Assembly (NCBI RefSeq): GCF_963678635.1
Contig: NC_087067.1
Span: forward strand, 32,216,401 to 32,280,400
Source: Symsagittifera roscoffensis
Lineage: Eukaryota; Xenacoelomorpha; Acoela; Convolutidae
DNA length: 64,000 nt
Direction: 5' to 3'
Shown: piece by piece, positions 31,398 through 41,460 of the stretch
How positions within the stretch are numbered: position 1 is the first letter of the stretch
Layout of the letters: every line of letters starts with the position of its first letter
Notes under the pieces: generated by a model
The model's database searches: none
What the model saw: only the letters and a program-made list of their open reading frames with translations
Told to the model about the DNA's origin: nothing
Program-made: the position numbers and the translations under genes

Positions 31398-32652
31398 TCA
31401 GTTTACCAGGTGATGCGATCCAGGACAAAACAGTAGTGCTATCCGTCCAAAAGTGAGTGAGAGGGGCTTTAATCGCATTTCATCAGTAGCGAACTTGCAT
31501 AGCCGAGCACCCACAAGGGGTAATTCCAGTTTAGGAATGCTCTCTTGGTTCAGTGGTGCTACCTTTGTTCTGCCAATCAAAAAGGTAGCGTGTATGCCAG
31601 AGCTAAAAGCAGTTCGGAAGTAGATACACGTAGCCATTGCGTCTTACGACGCGTCGCAGAAAACATGAAGCTGTATATCAATAGGTGACAGCTGTGGACC
31701 AAGTAAGCGCGGCAGCCTAACAGGGGGTACTTGTTTGCATTGGTCGACCCATTTGTCAATTATCGGAACAAAGTCACTGGGCACGGTTTCGTCCCAAGAG
31801 ATACCAGACTTCCACAAATTTTGCAGAAGAATTTTGAGTTTTATGACAAACGGCGCTAGGATGCCTTGGGGGTCGAAAACCCCTGCTACTGTAGAGAGAA
31901 CTGTTCGGAGTGTAGATGATGTAGTATTAGTTAGCTTGGTTGTTGGTTGCACGAATATCGCATCGTCAGTTGTGTCCCAGGACACGATGCACTGTAGCAT
32001 TAGTAGAAACTTCGCCTCCATCAATGGAGTAGACCGCGTCATTAGTGTTAGATACGAACTTAGTTAGGTTGAATCCCCCCTGTCTTAGGGAGGATTTTGG
32101 TTGCGTAGTAGAGTCTCTAGCCTCGTGTGTCGTGTTGAGCGAGTGAACAAAGTCGTCCATGTAAAAGCTTTTGTGAAGCAGTTGAGCAATAATGGGTTTG
32201 ATTACGCATTAATCGACAGCTGTTTGATGAAGCGCAAAGATGGCAATGGATGGTGAGCATTATGCACCAAAGATTAGTCGCGTGTATTGGTATTGTTTGA
32301 TACCATTTTTAGTAGGCCAAAGGAAGCGAAGCGTATTTTGATCTTAATCTTTAATACCTATTTGCATAAACATACCTTCAATATCCGCCGATACAGCCAC
32401 AGGTTTTTTCCGGAATCGTCGTAGACGTCCAAACATGTTGTTCAGGAGGTCAGGTCCAGTTTCGAGGCAAGAGTTCAGCGAGACGCCTTTGTACGTTGAG
32501 GCAGCGTTGGCCACTCTGCGTACCTTCCCGGGCTTGTTTGGATTAGTTACAGGGTGATGTGGGAGGTACCAAAGTAATTCAGGTTGTGGATATTGGAAAG
32601 TAACGGGCTTAATGTAGTTTTTTTTCCAGGTCAGTAGTAAGCGATTTCTCAA
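31398..32652 (-). pseudogene. BEL/Pao reverse transcriptase and RNase H, frameshifted
   Basis: Four overlapping frames cover RT: 32652-32344 ('VRRVANAASTYKGVSLN', 'VSADIEGMFMQIGI' with the first catalytic Asp), the region at about 32170 reading 'FYMDDFVHS' with an intact YMDD box, 32042-31644 ('GVFDPQGILAPFVIK', 'HVFCDAS', the RNase H first Asp) and 31637-31398 ('VAPLNQESIPKLELPL'). Gaps near 32.34-32.17 kb and small frameshifts disrupt it. The order and wording are typical of BEL/Pao. Confidence 0.82.
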
Positions 32653-32816
32653 AGTTGCATGGTTTCAGGGTCTTTTCTGAGCCGTTTTTGTAGCGATAGT
32701 AGTTGAGCTTTAGCTACCGGATAATTGTTCGGCAATTTCATTTCGTTTTTCCGGAGTAGATTTATTTTGTAGCGATCTCCATCGTGCTCAATGCTTTTTT
32801 CCATAAATCTTAGTTG

Positions 32817-33665
32817 TCATTTGCTTTTATCAGAGTACGTAGCTTTGTTATCTTCCTGGATGCCTGATCCTTCCACTTTCCAGAATTTTTCCACTAACTC
32901 AGTGATATTAGCGTCTTCTTGATCATTTAAGTCAATGAACTTAGTTGAGTCTGAATTTGATCCGGAACTATTAGATTTCTGGTTGAGTGGGCCAGTGATC
33001 GTCCAACCTAGTAGGTTTTTTACAGCGTAGGGGGTGCCTGTAGGACCTTTCCTCATATCGCGCTCCGCAACATTCCAGAAAGCATCTACGTCAAGCAAAA
33101 ATTGAACTGTGTTGTCGCCTAGTTCAGGAAAGTTGACATGTCGAAGGTGATTGTAGAGTGAGCACGTTTTGTTAAGGTTGTTTGTGTCGATGGCGTCAAA
33201 ACTCAGAGCTTCAACTGAATAGACTGATTGTAGGTTGAAAGTAGGCTTTGTAGCGTTATGTGGTCCGATACTAAGCTGGACCAGCGAGGAAGACACTTTG
33301 TCCTTACTGAAAGCACCTCGTACGCTAAGCTGTAGTTGTTGGCTTGGTTTGCACTGAAGTGTTTCAGCTGTTTTGCTGAGGATATATGAGCAGCGGCTGC
33401 AGTTGTCGAGTATGGCGTAGCAATCTAGTTTGATGCCATTGTTAAACAGTGTTACCGGCATAAATTGTAACTGATTTCTGATGTTGTTCATATTTTGGAT
33501 TGGATCCTCAGCTTCTTCCGAGGGCTTGGCTACTGTAGTGCCAAGCTGCATGTTATTTGATTTTTGGTTGTGCGTTTGAAACGGTTTTTTTGTCGATGTG
33601 TAGAGTTGAATGGTGTTTCCCTCCGCATTTGTTGATGAAACATCGCTTAGACGATGTGCATTCAC
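32817..33665 (-). pseudogene. BEL/Pao protease segment
   Basis: 282-aa frame with 'CYAILDNCSRCSYIL', the BEL/Pao protease active-site region (D-N-C-S in place of the common D-S/T-G), followed by 'LLGWTITGPL', the conserved block at the end of the protease region. It overlaps the gag frame (33553-34497) by about 110 bp in another frame. A protease of this type processes Gag-Pol. Confidence 0.8.
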
Positions 33666-34497
33666 TAAATATGTGTTGGCCTAAGCAGTTGAAGGACAGC
33701 TTATGTTGCTTCACCAGCTCTGCCCGTTGATCTACGGGAAGTTTCAAAAAGTCCGGACATTTTCCAACGTAGTGAACTTGGTTATCTATTGGACATGTTA
33801 AAGTTGTTGGTCTTGCTGATATGCCTGAAGATTTGTCGTAGTTTTGCCTGGACATAGAAGTAAATTGGTTGGGTCGGCTGTCGGATTGTTGTTGCTTCAT
33901 AGGTTGGCGATTTCGACCCGCTTGGTTTGGAGTCGACGGCTCTATGTCCAGATTCTCGCATGCTCGCGAGTAGTTATTGAGGTACTGCGTCAAGTCTTTG
34001 AGTGTAGCATAATCGAGATCGTGCAGCACGCAGTGTTCTTCCCACTTCATTAGTAGACTTACTGGGAGTTTTGAGCGAGCAAGTCGGGTCAGGTTACTAG
34101 AATTTAGATCAGCGGTGTAGCCGTTGAGTTCGAAGTTGTGGATTAGTTTCCGTAGGAAAGCAGCGTATCTTATAAAGCCCTGTGGTTCGCTTAGTATTAA
34201 TTTGTCAAACTTTTCAAGTTCCCTGATGAACGCTGACACCACATATTTTGGGTTACCGCATCTACACACTAATTCAAATATTGCCTGTTCATACTGAGAA
34301 GAATTGGTTCCGTAGCTCTCTATTAAAGATTTAGCATTATCAGTGCATAATGACTGCAAGTAAGTAATTTTTTCAAGCGGGCTTAGGCGTTGGTTGTTGC
34401 CAATCGCAGTCTGGAAGAGTTCGAACCAGTTGTTCCACTCCAGTGGGTTGCCGTCAAACTTTTGTAGTTTTATATCTGGCAATTTGAATCCTTTCAT
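33553..34497 (-). pseudogene. BEL/Pao gag (DUF1759-like) with zinc knuckles
   Basis: 314-aa frame starting 'MKGFKLPDIKLQKFDG', with 'PLEWNNWFELFQTAI', the hallmark start of the DUF1759-type gag core. The C-terminal part has 'CPDFLKLPVDQRAELV' and a Cys/His cluster 'FNCLGQHIFSEC' with 'CFINKCGGKHHSTLH'. A typical BEL/Pao gag has about 100 more N-terminal residues, so this copy seems truncated at about 34500. Confidence 0.85.
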
Positions 34498-34549
34498 TTG
34501 AGTCCTTCCATATAAGCAATTTGAATTTTACTTATATGTTTTCAATTTC

Positions 34550-35280
34550 AAAAACTGAACGATAAAAAATTTTCAACTAATAGGTTAATTTTTACACTGA
34601 ATGCTGGGCTTCAGATCAAAACCAAAAAAAATAAAAAAAACCCTGGACTGGCCGACGACATACAACTGCACTTTGCAGCCTGATTTTTGAAAAAAGTATA
34701 CTGAGCCAATAAATTAAACCGAAATCATGTAGGCCGAATGAAACTTGCAAGTGAAAAACAGGGAAAATACACAAAGCCAGCATTACAGAACACCAGAAAA
34801 AATTGTATTTCCAGATGAAAATGGTTTCATCACAAGAACAACCCCTACTGTGTCAACTAAGCCGACAAAACAATTTACAGCGGAAAAAGACTCAAGTACA
34901 CTGAACAAAAACAAGGTGCGGCCAAAACTTAAAGCCCAGTCCTTAGGACGTCAAGGCAACAGCATTACCTAAAGACAATGTGAGAAGGAGCCTTGATGTT
35001 ATAAAGTTTGACTACTAAAGCAAAACCAATTTCTTACAAAGTTGGTTACAGGAATGAAGTCTAAATACCAATTTCAAGATACTTGCTCTAGTTATGCTAG
35101 TTTAAAAGAGCTCAACTATAAAATAAGAAAGATTTAAAGCAACTTGAAAAAATAACAAGTATTAAGAAAACTAAGCTGACATATATCCAAACAATTTTAC
35201 CTCAAACAGAACTGAAAAAAAATCAAAGGAAATCAGTGCGAGGATCCCTCAAAAACGCAAGCACTCACTTATATGATAAT
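34550..35280. repeat. Dispersed repeat with tRNA-like SINE block, copy 2
   Basis: Contains 'GGCCGACGACATACAACTGCACTTT' near 34650, then the tRNA-like block on the minus strand at 34912-34980 (A-box-like TTTAGGTAATGCTGTTGCC), and then 'AGATACTTGCTCTAGTTATGCTAGTTT' near 35076. The same order is found around 10.2-10.4 kb and, more diverged, around 56.4-56.7 kb. The B box is decayed here (CTTTAAGTTTTGGCC). Confidence 0.55.
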
Positions 35281-35384
35281 GGTCGATTCAAATTTTACTT
35301 ATTTTACTTGCAACGCATTACTTTGTTCAGAACGATTGTCAGTAGATAATAACAACATCAATTAGGTCAACCATCAAAATTTAA

Positions 35385-36180
35385 GGCAGAGGCGAAGCGG
35401 AGTTTCGCAACACTTGCGATACAACACAGCCATTACGTAACGAAGAAATGAAGAGAAGGAAATGAAATAAAAACTACATGAAACTCTAGCACAAAGAAAA
35501 ACTAAACTTACAAAATTCCATGTTTGTTTTGAATGACGTTCAAAAACAGCCCTAAAAACATTTGGAATCATTCGGCAATGGAAAACTATGTCGACAAATT
35601 TGGTTTACTCATGTTGTTTCGATAACAAAACTTAGAGCAGAAAGATACAAGCGTATAATGCTTCTCCAGTGCTTCGAACCGATAAATGAACGTGAATTGT
35701 TCGTATTTATAAAGTATATGTTTGTTGGAAAAAAGTAATGAACGCAGTTGGAAAAGAGTAATGAACGCGAGGAAACTGAAAAAAAAAATAGTTTTTTTTT
35801 TCAAGAGCCTTCAACTTTTCTATTTCGAAGAAAAAAATAGTTGACGTTAAGGCTCTTTGAATTTGAAAACCATTTATGATGGATACTTTTTTGTTAAAAT
35901 TAACGCAATCTGAGAAAACTGGATCAATGCGTAAAGTTTTTATTTCGTTGGAAAATCTGATAATTAATTTACATTTTCGAAATCATAAGTCGGTCACGTT
36001 TTTCGTGACCTTTACACTTTTGCTGTTCAAAAGTGGAGTTTGCCTTCTTTTTAACAATAGAAATGCACTGAACTTAAAAAGAAAACACAAGTCAAACCGC
36101 GAAAAATCAAAATTGAGCGAGAGCAAAAAAAAAGTCAGCAAGACCTATATAAGACTACTCACAAAAATATACTCTTAAAA
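35385..36180 (+). repeat. TATATAAG repeat family, copy 1
   Basis: Shares blocks with copies near 40.2-40.63 kb, 59.31-59.94 kb and a fragment near 38.75-38.81 kb: GAGGCGAAGCGGAGTTTCGC (35391; also 59313), GAGTAATGAACGC (35756), AAAACTGGATCAATG, TTTATTTCGTTGGGAAATCT-like, and 'AGCAAGACCTATATAAG' (TATA-like motif at 36145-36153). The open frame at 35876-36178 is explained by the repeat. The conserved TATA-like motif near the end suggests a promoter or LTR-like function. Confidence 0.65.
36145..36153 (+). promoter_or_regulatory. TATA-box-like motif in the repeat, copy 1
   Basis: CTATATAAG preceded by GCAAGAC. The same motif in the same context is conserved at 40598-40606 and 59893-59901. Conservation in otherwise diverged copies is the only evidence of function. 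Confidence 0.4.
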
Positions 36181-36199
36181 ATAAATGCATTTGTAAAAA

Positions 36200-36370
36200 A
36201 GAGACGGTGGCTTTCAACATTGTTTTAAAGTTCAAACATTGAACGATAAAACTAAATTCAACTTCGTATTTCGAGTTCAACTTCAGCAAAACCCTAAAAT
36301 GGCACACAAAACTGGCCGACAGCATACAACTGCACTTTTTGTTTAAAAAACTTTTCAAACGATTTATTTA
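36200..36370. repeat. Fragment of the dispersed GCCGACAGCATACAACTGCA repeat
   Basis: 'AAAACTGGCCGACAGCATACAACTGCACTTT' near 36310 matches 34650 and 10597 with changes. Coding content is absent. Confidence 0.5.
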
Positions 36371-36479
36371 GCGAAATTACTAAAATCATTAAAAAGGATG
36401 GTGACCACCCTCTTGCAACTTGACATCACCCCACCGCTCGACAATTTCACATATTGATAAGCATTTTTTAAAATAGGAC

Positions 36480-37195
36480 CTGTCAACACTTTAAACAAAT
36501 CCTAAACGTCGTGCGTCGCAAGTTATGATGATTTGAGCAGTCGAAGTTGGAGGCAAAAATTGCAACCTTTGAGAGTTCCTTGAGAGCATCCCGCTAAAGG
36601 GGTGAGAATTTCAAACTTTGTGAAAAAAACTCAATTCCAGAAGAACTTTAGGTGTAAAAACTTAAAATACAAGGTACTGAGCTGTCGAAACTGGAGGCAA
36701 GTTTACCAACCACTGAAAGTACCCTCAAAGCATTCGACTATAGGATTGGGAAATTCAAATTTTGTAAAGTTTTTAAATTCATGTTTTTTTTTGAAAAAAT
36801 ATTAGAAAAACTTCATCTTCCGGAAACTAAATTGATTTCATCAGTCATATTTAAAGAGTAGAGTTGCAGCCTGTGAAAATACTTTGGCAGCACTCAGCTA
36901 TAGGCCTAACAAATCCAATTTGGTGAAACTTTGCATATCTGTTTTCTGAAAAAATCATAAAAAACGTCAATTCTCGGAAACTAATAAACCATTTGGGCAG
37001 TCACATTTGGAGGCAAGAATTGCCGCCTCGGAGAAAATTTTGACAGCACCCATCTAAAGGTTTGAAAAATTTAAATTTTGCGAATGTTGATAACTGTACT
37101 TTCGATGAAAATTTTTGGAAAACTCAAGTTTGAGGCATAATTCGCAACCCCTGCAGCAACCCTGACAGCATCCCACTATTGGGTTGCTGCCTAAA
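36480..37195. repeat. Diverged copies of the 167-bp satellite family
   Basis: Phrases of the 62-63.6 kb satellite recur here in decayed form: 'GGAGGCAAxAATTGCAACCTTTGAGAGT' (36549), 'GGAGGCAAGTTTACCAACC' (36691), 'TTTGGAGGCAAGAATTGCC' (37004), each followed by 'AGCATCCxxCTAxAGG' and 'GGGAATTTCAAATTTTG' type blocks. Unit spacing is 140-170 bp. The repeat ends abruptly at about 37200 where GC-richer unique sequence begins. Confidence 0.7.
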
Positions 37196-37438
37196 AACTT
37201 CGAAGTAAGTACTACCCTCTGTTGGCAAGCTCGCAACACGTTGGCGCGACTGAGGTGGTCAGTATATTGCGAGATGTCAGTTAATACGCGTTGTATTTAT
37301 TGCGAGCTGTCTTTTATTGCGATTTGTGGCATTACGAAAACAAACACTGAATTCAAACTGGGAAATCAAAAAAGTCTTAAGCATTGCAATTTACGATATA
37401 GCTTAAACGTGAAAAATATCACGTTGACAGGGTTAAAA

Positions 37439-37639
37439 ATGGCGATAGTGAAGACAGCATTTAAATGTATAATATATAATATTTTACCACCCATCCGTTC
37501 AACAGTAACTTATTTTCAGCTCATTTATTCTGTAGCTGGTTTATACTTCGGCTGGTGTATATACAATCCAGGATATCATTATTCAGAAAGAACATACCAT
37601 TCACTCTTTTCAACTGAACTGCTAACCAGAGTATATTAA
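37439..37639 (+). CDS. Small putative membrane protein, unrecognised
   Basis: From the ATG at 37439 (AAAATGG context) a 66-codon frame runs to TAA at 37637-37639; the open frame extends upstream to 37184 but that part looks less protein-like. One hydrophobic stretch ('YFQLIYSVAGLYFGWCIY') is a likely single membrane span, followed by a short Tyr/His/Ser-rich tail. The flanks 37200-37700 are unique and GC-richer than the surrounding repeats, as expected for a conserved small gene. Size and layout recall small mitochondrial inner-membrane subunits, but I do not recognise a family. It lies on the opposite strand, just 3' of the zinc-finger exon. Confidence 0.35.
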   Translation: MAIVKTAFKCIIYNILPPIRSTVTYFQLIYSVAGLYFGWCIYNPGYHYSERTYHSLFSTELLTRVY

Positions 37640-37787
37640 ATCCGCTGCATAGAAATAATACATCTCGAAGTTAATAGTTTCAAACTAGTCCCGTCCAAGC
37701 CACTGCAACCATATGCGAGCTTTATTAAGGTGCAATGCGAAGTTCAATCTTAGTTTCAAATTTTTAAAATCATCATCGCAAAATTAC

Positions 37788-38492
37788 TTGTGCAGAGCCT
37801 AGCGGTACAGAAGTCAAATTGGTTGTTGGAATGACTTTGAAAACCTGTTGCTGCTGCTGCAGCGAGCCAGGTATCGGCTTTCCCATTTTCGTGTGCAGGC
37901 TCAGCGCTCTCTGATGCTTTTGGCCCCTGAGATGGGCGGCAAAAGCATCAGCATTAGTACAATGACAATTGCAAATTTCACAAAAATTGGGTGGTGGCGG
38001 GAGCGCGCTAGCGGTGGCGGCGGACCCACCAGTGGGACTGATAGATTCTATAGAGTCTCCCATTTCTTCCTCGTTGCCCCCGTTCAAGTACATGTTGGCT
38101 GGAATGCGCTTGCCTTGCTTCTCGGCAAGCTTCACTTTTTTAACATGCTGCTGGCCTTTCAAGTGCGCTCGCCACGAGTCTTTTCCCAGACAGTCGCAAC
38201 AGCAGATCTCACAGTGGAACCGTGTCACCTTGTCCGGGTTTCTGGCAAACCAGGCCATGCGATTTTTGGAGCCCATGCCGTCGTAGGAGAAGGGTCGCTT
38301 CGGTTTGTTCGCTCCTGGTGCCCTGTGGTGGTGAATTGGGTTGGGCCTGTGAGGCAGAGTTGAAATCTGCTGGGGGGTCTGACCTGCAGGCGTGAAATTT
38401 GAGTAGCTGTTTGCCAAGCCATACGAACTGAAGTTCGGAGTCACCACAGTTTTGGTGGCACCACCAGATTGATAAGGGTTAAAGGTTGTCAT
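37788..38492 (-). CDS. ZFR: ZFR-like zinc-finger exon (two matrin/dsRNA-type C2H2 fingers)
   Basis: From the ATG at 38492 (context AAGATGA) 235 codons are open to CAA|GTAATT at 37788/37787, a fair splice donor in phase 0; the frame runs 14 bp further to a stop. Finger 1 is C94-X2-C97-X12-H110-X5-H116 in 'FHCEICCCDC...HLKGQQH'. Finger 2 is C171-X2-C174-X12-H187-X5-H193, followed by 'SLHTKMGKPIPGS', a phrase characteristic of the second ZFR finger. Spacing X5 between histidines is the dsRNA-binding finger type. The N-terminus is Ser/Thr/Gln/Pro-rich with an NPxxSGG start, and the end has a polyQ run. ZFR proteins bind structured RNA and act in splicing. The rest of the protein (third finger, DZF) is not seen downstream in the window. 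Confidence 0.75.
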
Positions 38493-38513
38493 CTTATCCT
38501 TTATAGCAAACAC

Positions 38514-40190
38514 AACACTTCTCTGAAACTATTCTCATATGTTTTCATGGAGGTAATCACAGACGAAGCATCCTCCAATTCATTTATAGCCAACAGGTGG
38601 TTAGAAAAACGTAATCGGTCTCAAGGAAACCGAAAAAATGACTGTTCTTTTCCTCCAGGGTTCTTAGGTTTTACAAAAAATAGGCCACCTTAATACTCTT
38701 TAAATTTCAAGAAATTAAGTGGCTAAAAGTTTCTGACCACAAGTAACCTTATTTCAGAAAACTGGATCAATAGGCATAGCTTTTTTATTCCGATGGGCTA
38801 ATCAACTAAAAATTTAAAAAAAGTTAAATACGAGGTAATAGATGAATGGTGAATCCTTTTTTAACCAGAAAAGGGTCCCAGACAACATTCGAACCTCCGC
38901 CCGTTTTGTTTCAATCGTTAACAGGTGCCTCAACCATCTGCCGTCTGAGCCATCGGACCTTTATTTGGGTCGATAATACACATGAGGAAATTAGCAAGTA
39001 AATTGTTGAAAAGTTTATTAAACATTTGAGATTCCCGTAAAAATACAAGTGAGTAAAAACTCCGCATAGAAAAATACTGCTAAAAAACTTCAAACCTCTG
39101 AGAAAATATGAGTGAAAACCTTGAGCATAATGCAAGACCATATAACAGACAACTTGAGATCAAATGATGGCTTTCTGTTAAAAAAAGGAACTCAAACAAA
39201 CTTCCGACATAAAAGGCAGAAACTATATAACTTGAAAGCCTTAATATGACACAAAAATGCCAAACACAAATTACGTTGATTTCAAACTACAACCTGATTT
39301 AAATCATGCGGATAAAATAAATAAATTTTGAACTGTACACGCCTTTTTAAAGGGGCTTTGGTAAATTAGTTATTTTTGGCTCTATTTTGTGAATCAAAAA
39401 GTACGCTCCGGTCAATTATTGAGCAAATAATATCAAAACGAACCTCTTATGCAGCTCAACAGAATTTTAGAGTGGTAAAACTTTCAAAAATTAGAGTAAA
39501 ACATTACAAATATGTACTTTTGTATGATTGTCCAATTTTTTAGTAACGCAGTTTCGCTTTAAATTTTAGAGTTCTACTTTTCTTAAGTTTTGTTGCTCTG
39601 CATGAGAGGATCACTTTAAAGTAATGGGCTAAGCAACCACTTACCGCGTAATTTTATGCGTAACTTTTGATTGACTAAATGAATAAAGTTTGGAATCAAA
39701 CTTTAGGTCCAAATATCGCACAATATTTTTTTGTCATTTTACTTTTAGTAAAATTTTTTAGTTAAAACCAAATTTTGTCTCAAGCTAGCCTCATCTTTCG
39801 CGTTTTAATTTTCCAAATTTGATTCTTGGCATTCTAATCAGGTCTGTATTTCTTTCAACTTGCAAAAAACGGACACAAATAAGTCGAGGAAAATTAGTCG
39901 AAACCAGTTGGCCGTAGAGAACCCTACAACGTATTGTACGAAAAATGTTTTCAGCGAAAATTATATTCAGTGTCTTCTTGATAGCTGAAATGTTTTGTAA
40001 TAAATTTCTATAGTCACTACAGCTGGTATTTGAAATAAACAGTATCTAGCCCGAAGAATATTTAACCGAACGGATCAAAGCGAAAACGATATTTTTATTC
40101 AGGAAAAAAAATTACCCGAAATGTCTTTGGCGCATATAAAACGTGGATACTTGTCACAAAAAATTGATCTCAAATCAGTAAAATATAGCC
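38514..40190. other. AT-rich interval upstream of zinc-finger exon
   Basis: No supported coding frame. A fragment of the TATATAAG repeat ('GGATCAATAGGCATAGC') is at about 38763. If 38492 is the true start codon, the promoter of the zinc-finger gene should lie in the first few hundred bases here; I see no decisive TATA or initiator on the minus strand. Confidence 0.4.
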
Positions 40191-40197
40191 AATCGAA

Positions 40198-40629
40198 GAG
40201 TAATGAACGCAAGTAAATATATGAAAAAAACGCTGACTTTGTTGAAAAAATCTCAACTTTCGAATTTCAAAGAAAAAAATAGAGGCCCTTTAAGCTCTTT
40301 GAACTTCTAGAGCGAATTATGATTGGCTCTTTTTTGATAACATAAACCCAACTGGAGAAAACTGGATCAATAGGTTAAGTTTTTATTCCGCTGGGAAATC
40401 TTAAAAACAAATTCCACTTTCGAAACTAAAAATCGTTCACATTTTTTGTGCCATTTCCACGTTCGTATTTGGAGAGTGCTATTTATGTCACTTTCAGCAG
40501 ATGAATTTCAATTGAAGTCACAAATTGCATTATACCTAAGTGCATCAGTATTTAAAGAATTTTTCCTAAAAAGAAAACAAACAAAAATCAGCAAGACCTA
40601 TATAAGGGTCTTCACTACGTTCATTACTC
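40198..40629 (+). mobile_element. TATATAAG repeat copy 2, with 12-bp terminal inverted repeats
   Basis: GAGTAATGAACG (40198-40209) and CGTTCATTACTC (40618-40629) are perfect inverted repeats bounding a 432-bp segment related to the repeats at 35.4-36.2 and 59.3-59.9 kb. It has the TATA-like CTATATAAG at 40598. No transposase is encoded. This looks like a MITE-type element or an LTR-like unit; the flanks show no clear target-site duplication by eye. Confidence 0.55.
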
Positions 40630-40849
40630 CTAAACAAGCAATTTGGAAGAAAAGAACAGCTTAGCGCAATTTAACCGGGATGTACACAAAGATGTCAATA
40701 ACAAACAATGGTCAGTTAAGTAATAAAACAATATTAATCAAGAGGTAACTAAGCAGGCACCATTTTGACTAGACCACCGTGGAGTAAAAAAAAATGTTAT
40801 AAATAATATTAATCATAATAAAATTGTTTCCAGTATAGGTTCACAGCGA

Positions 40850-41460
40850 TTTCTTGACATTCTTTAGAACGACCGTTATCTGGAAATTGAGCCCTGTGTT
40901 TTTGATAATTATTTTAGACTCGTTTAGACTATCTTATTCGGAAATGATCCAATATATTCCTAGAGATGACGAGACACTCCGTTCTTAAGGATTTTTTAAA
41001 ATTATTTCTTAGAACATCTCCTCCTTATAGTGGTAGCAATCTGATTGTTAAGGCTGATTGGAGCGTTGTTTGAGGGCGTTTGTCTTCAGCAAGACTTCTA
41101 ACATACGAGTGACGAATACTATGGTGTACTTCGGATGAACTAAATAATTTTCATTTTGCTGTTAACAAAGCTATCTCTTGTTTGTTACGTGCTGCCATTT
41201 CAAGAGTCAAGTTAAATAGTACAAAAGTCGATTCAATATCCGCTGTAGAGAACGGTATCGAATGTTTATCCTTTATTCTTGCTGTCCAAGTTTTTACAAC
41301 CGATCCTGTTACAACTCCAATATCCCAAGCTTACCAAAAAAATGACGAAATCAGAATTCTAGATATTCCCGAAAGCTCCTCACCCACCAGAGCTGAGCGA
41401 TTCAAAAACGATTCAAAAGAAGTGACTGATATATTGGAATTGATAGAATCAAACTTCTTT
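40850..41460 (+). repeat. LINE-D array, partial leading unit
   Basis: Corresponds to the part of the array unit seen at 42000-42610 (AGAACGACCGTTATCTGGAAATTGAGCCC, then ACATACGAGTGACGAATAC, then GCTGCCATTTCAAGAGTCAAG). The copy is more diverged than units 1-4 and stops at about 41460, where unit 1 starts. Confidence 0.75.

Larger units (their letters stand above)
29743..34500 (-). mobile_element. BEL/Pao LTR retrotransposon, coding region with frameshifts
   Basis: Minus-strand order gag, protease, RT, RNase H, integrase and C-terminal domain matches BEL/Pao. Gag lacks its N-terminus and no LTR pair can be found, so the element is truncated or degraded at both ends. Frameshifts occur near 33.6, 32.7-32.3, 32.0 and 30.25 kb. 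The protein motifs are well preserved. It lies in the same orientation as the gypsy-like element and the DZF and zinc-finger genes. Confidence 0.88.

Noticed and set aside
29514-34550. LTRs of the BEL/Pao element
   Set aside because: I compared the sequence after the pol stop (29.5-29.74 kb) with that before gag (34.5-34.55 kb) and saw no direct repeat; gag also lacks its N-terminus.
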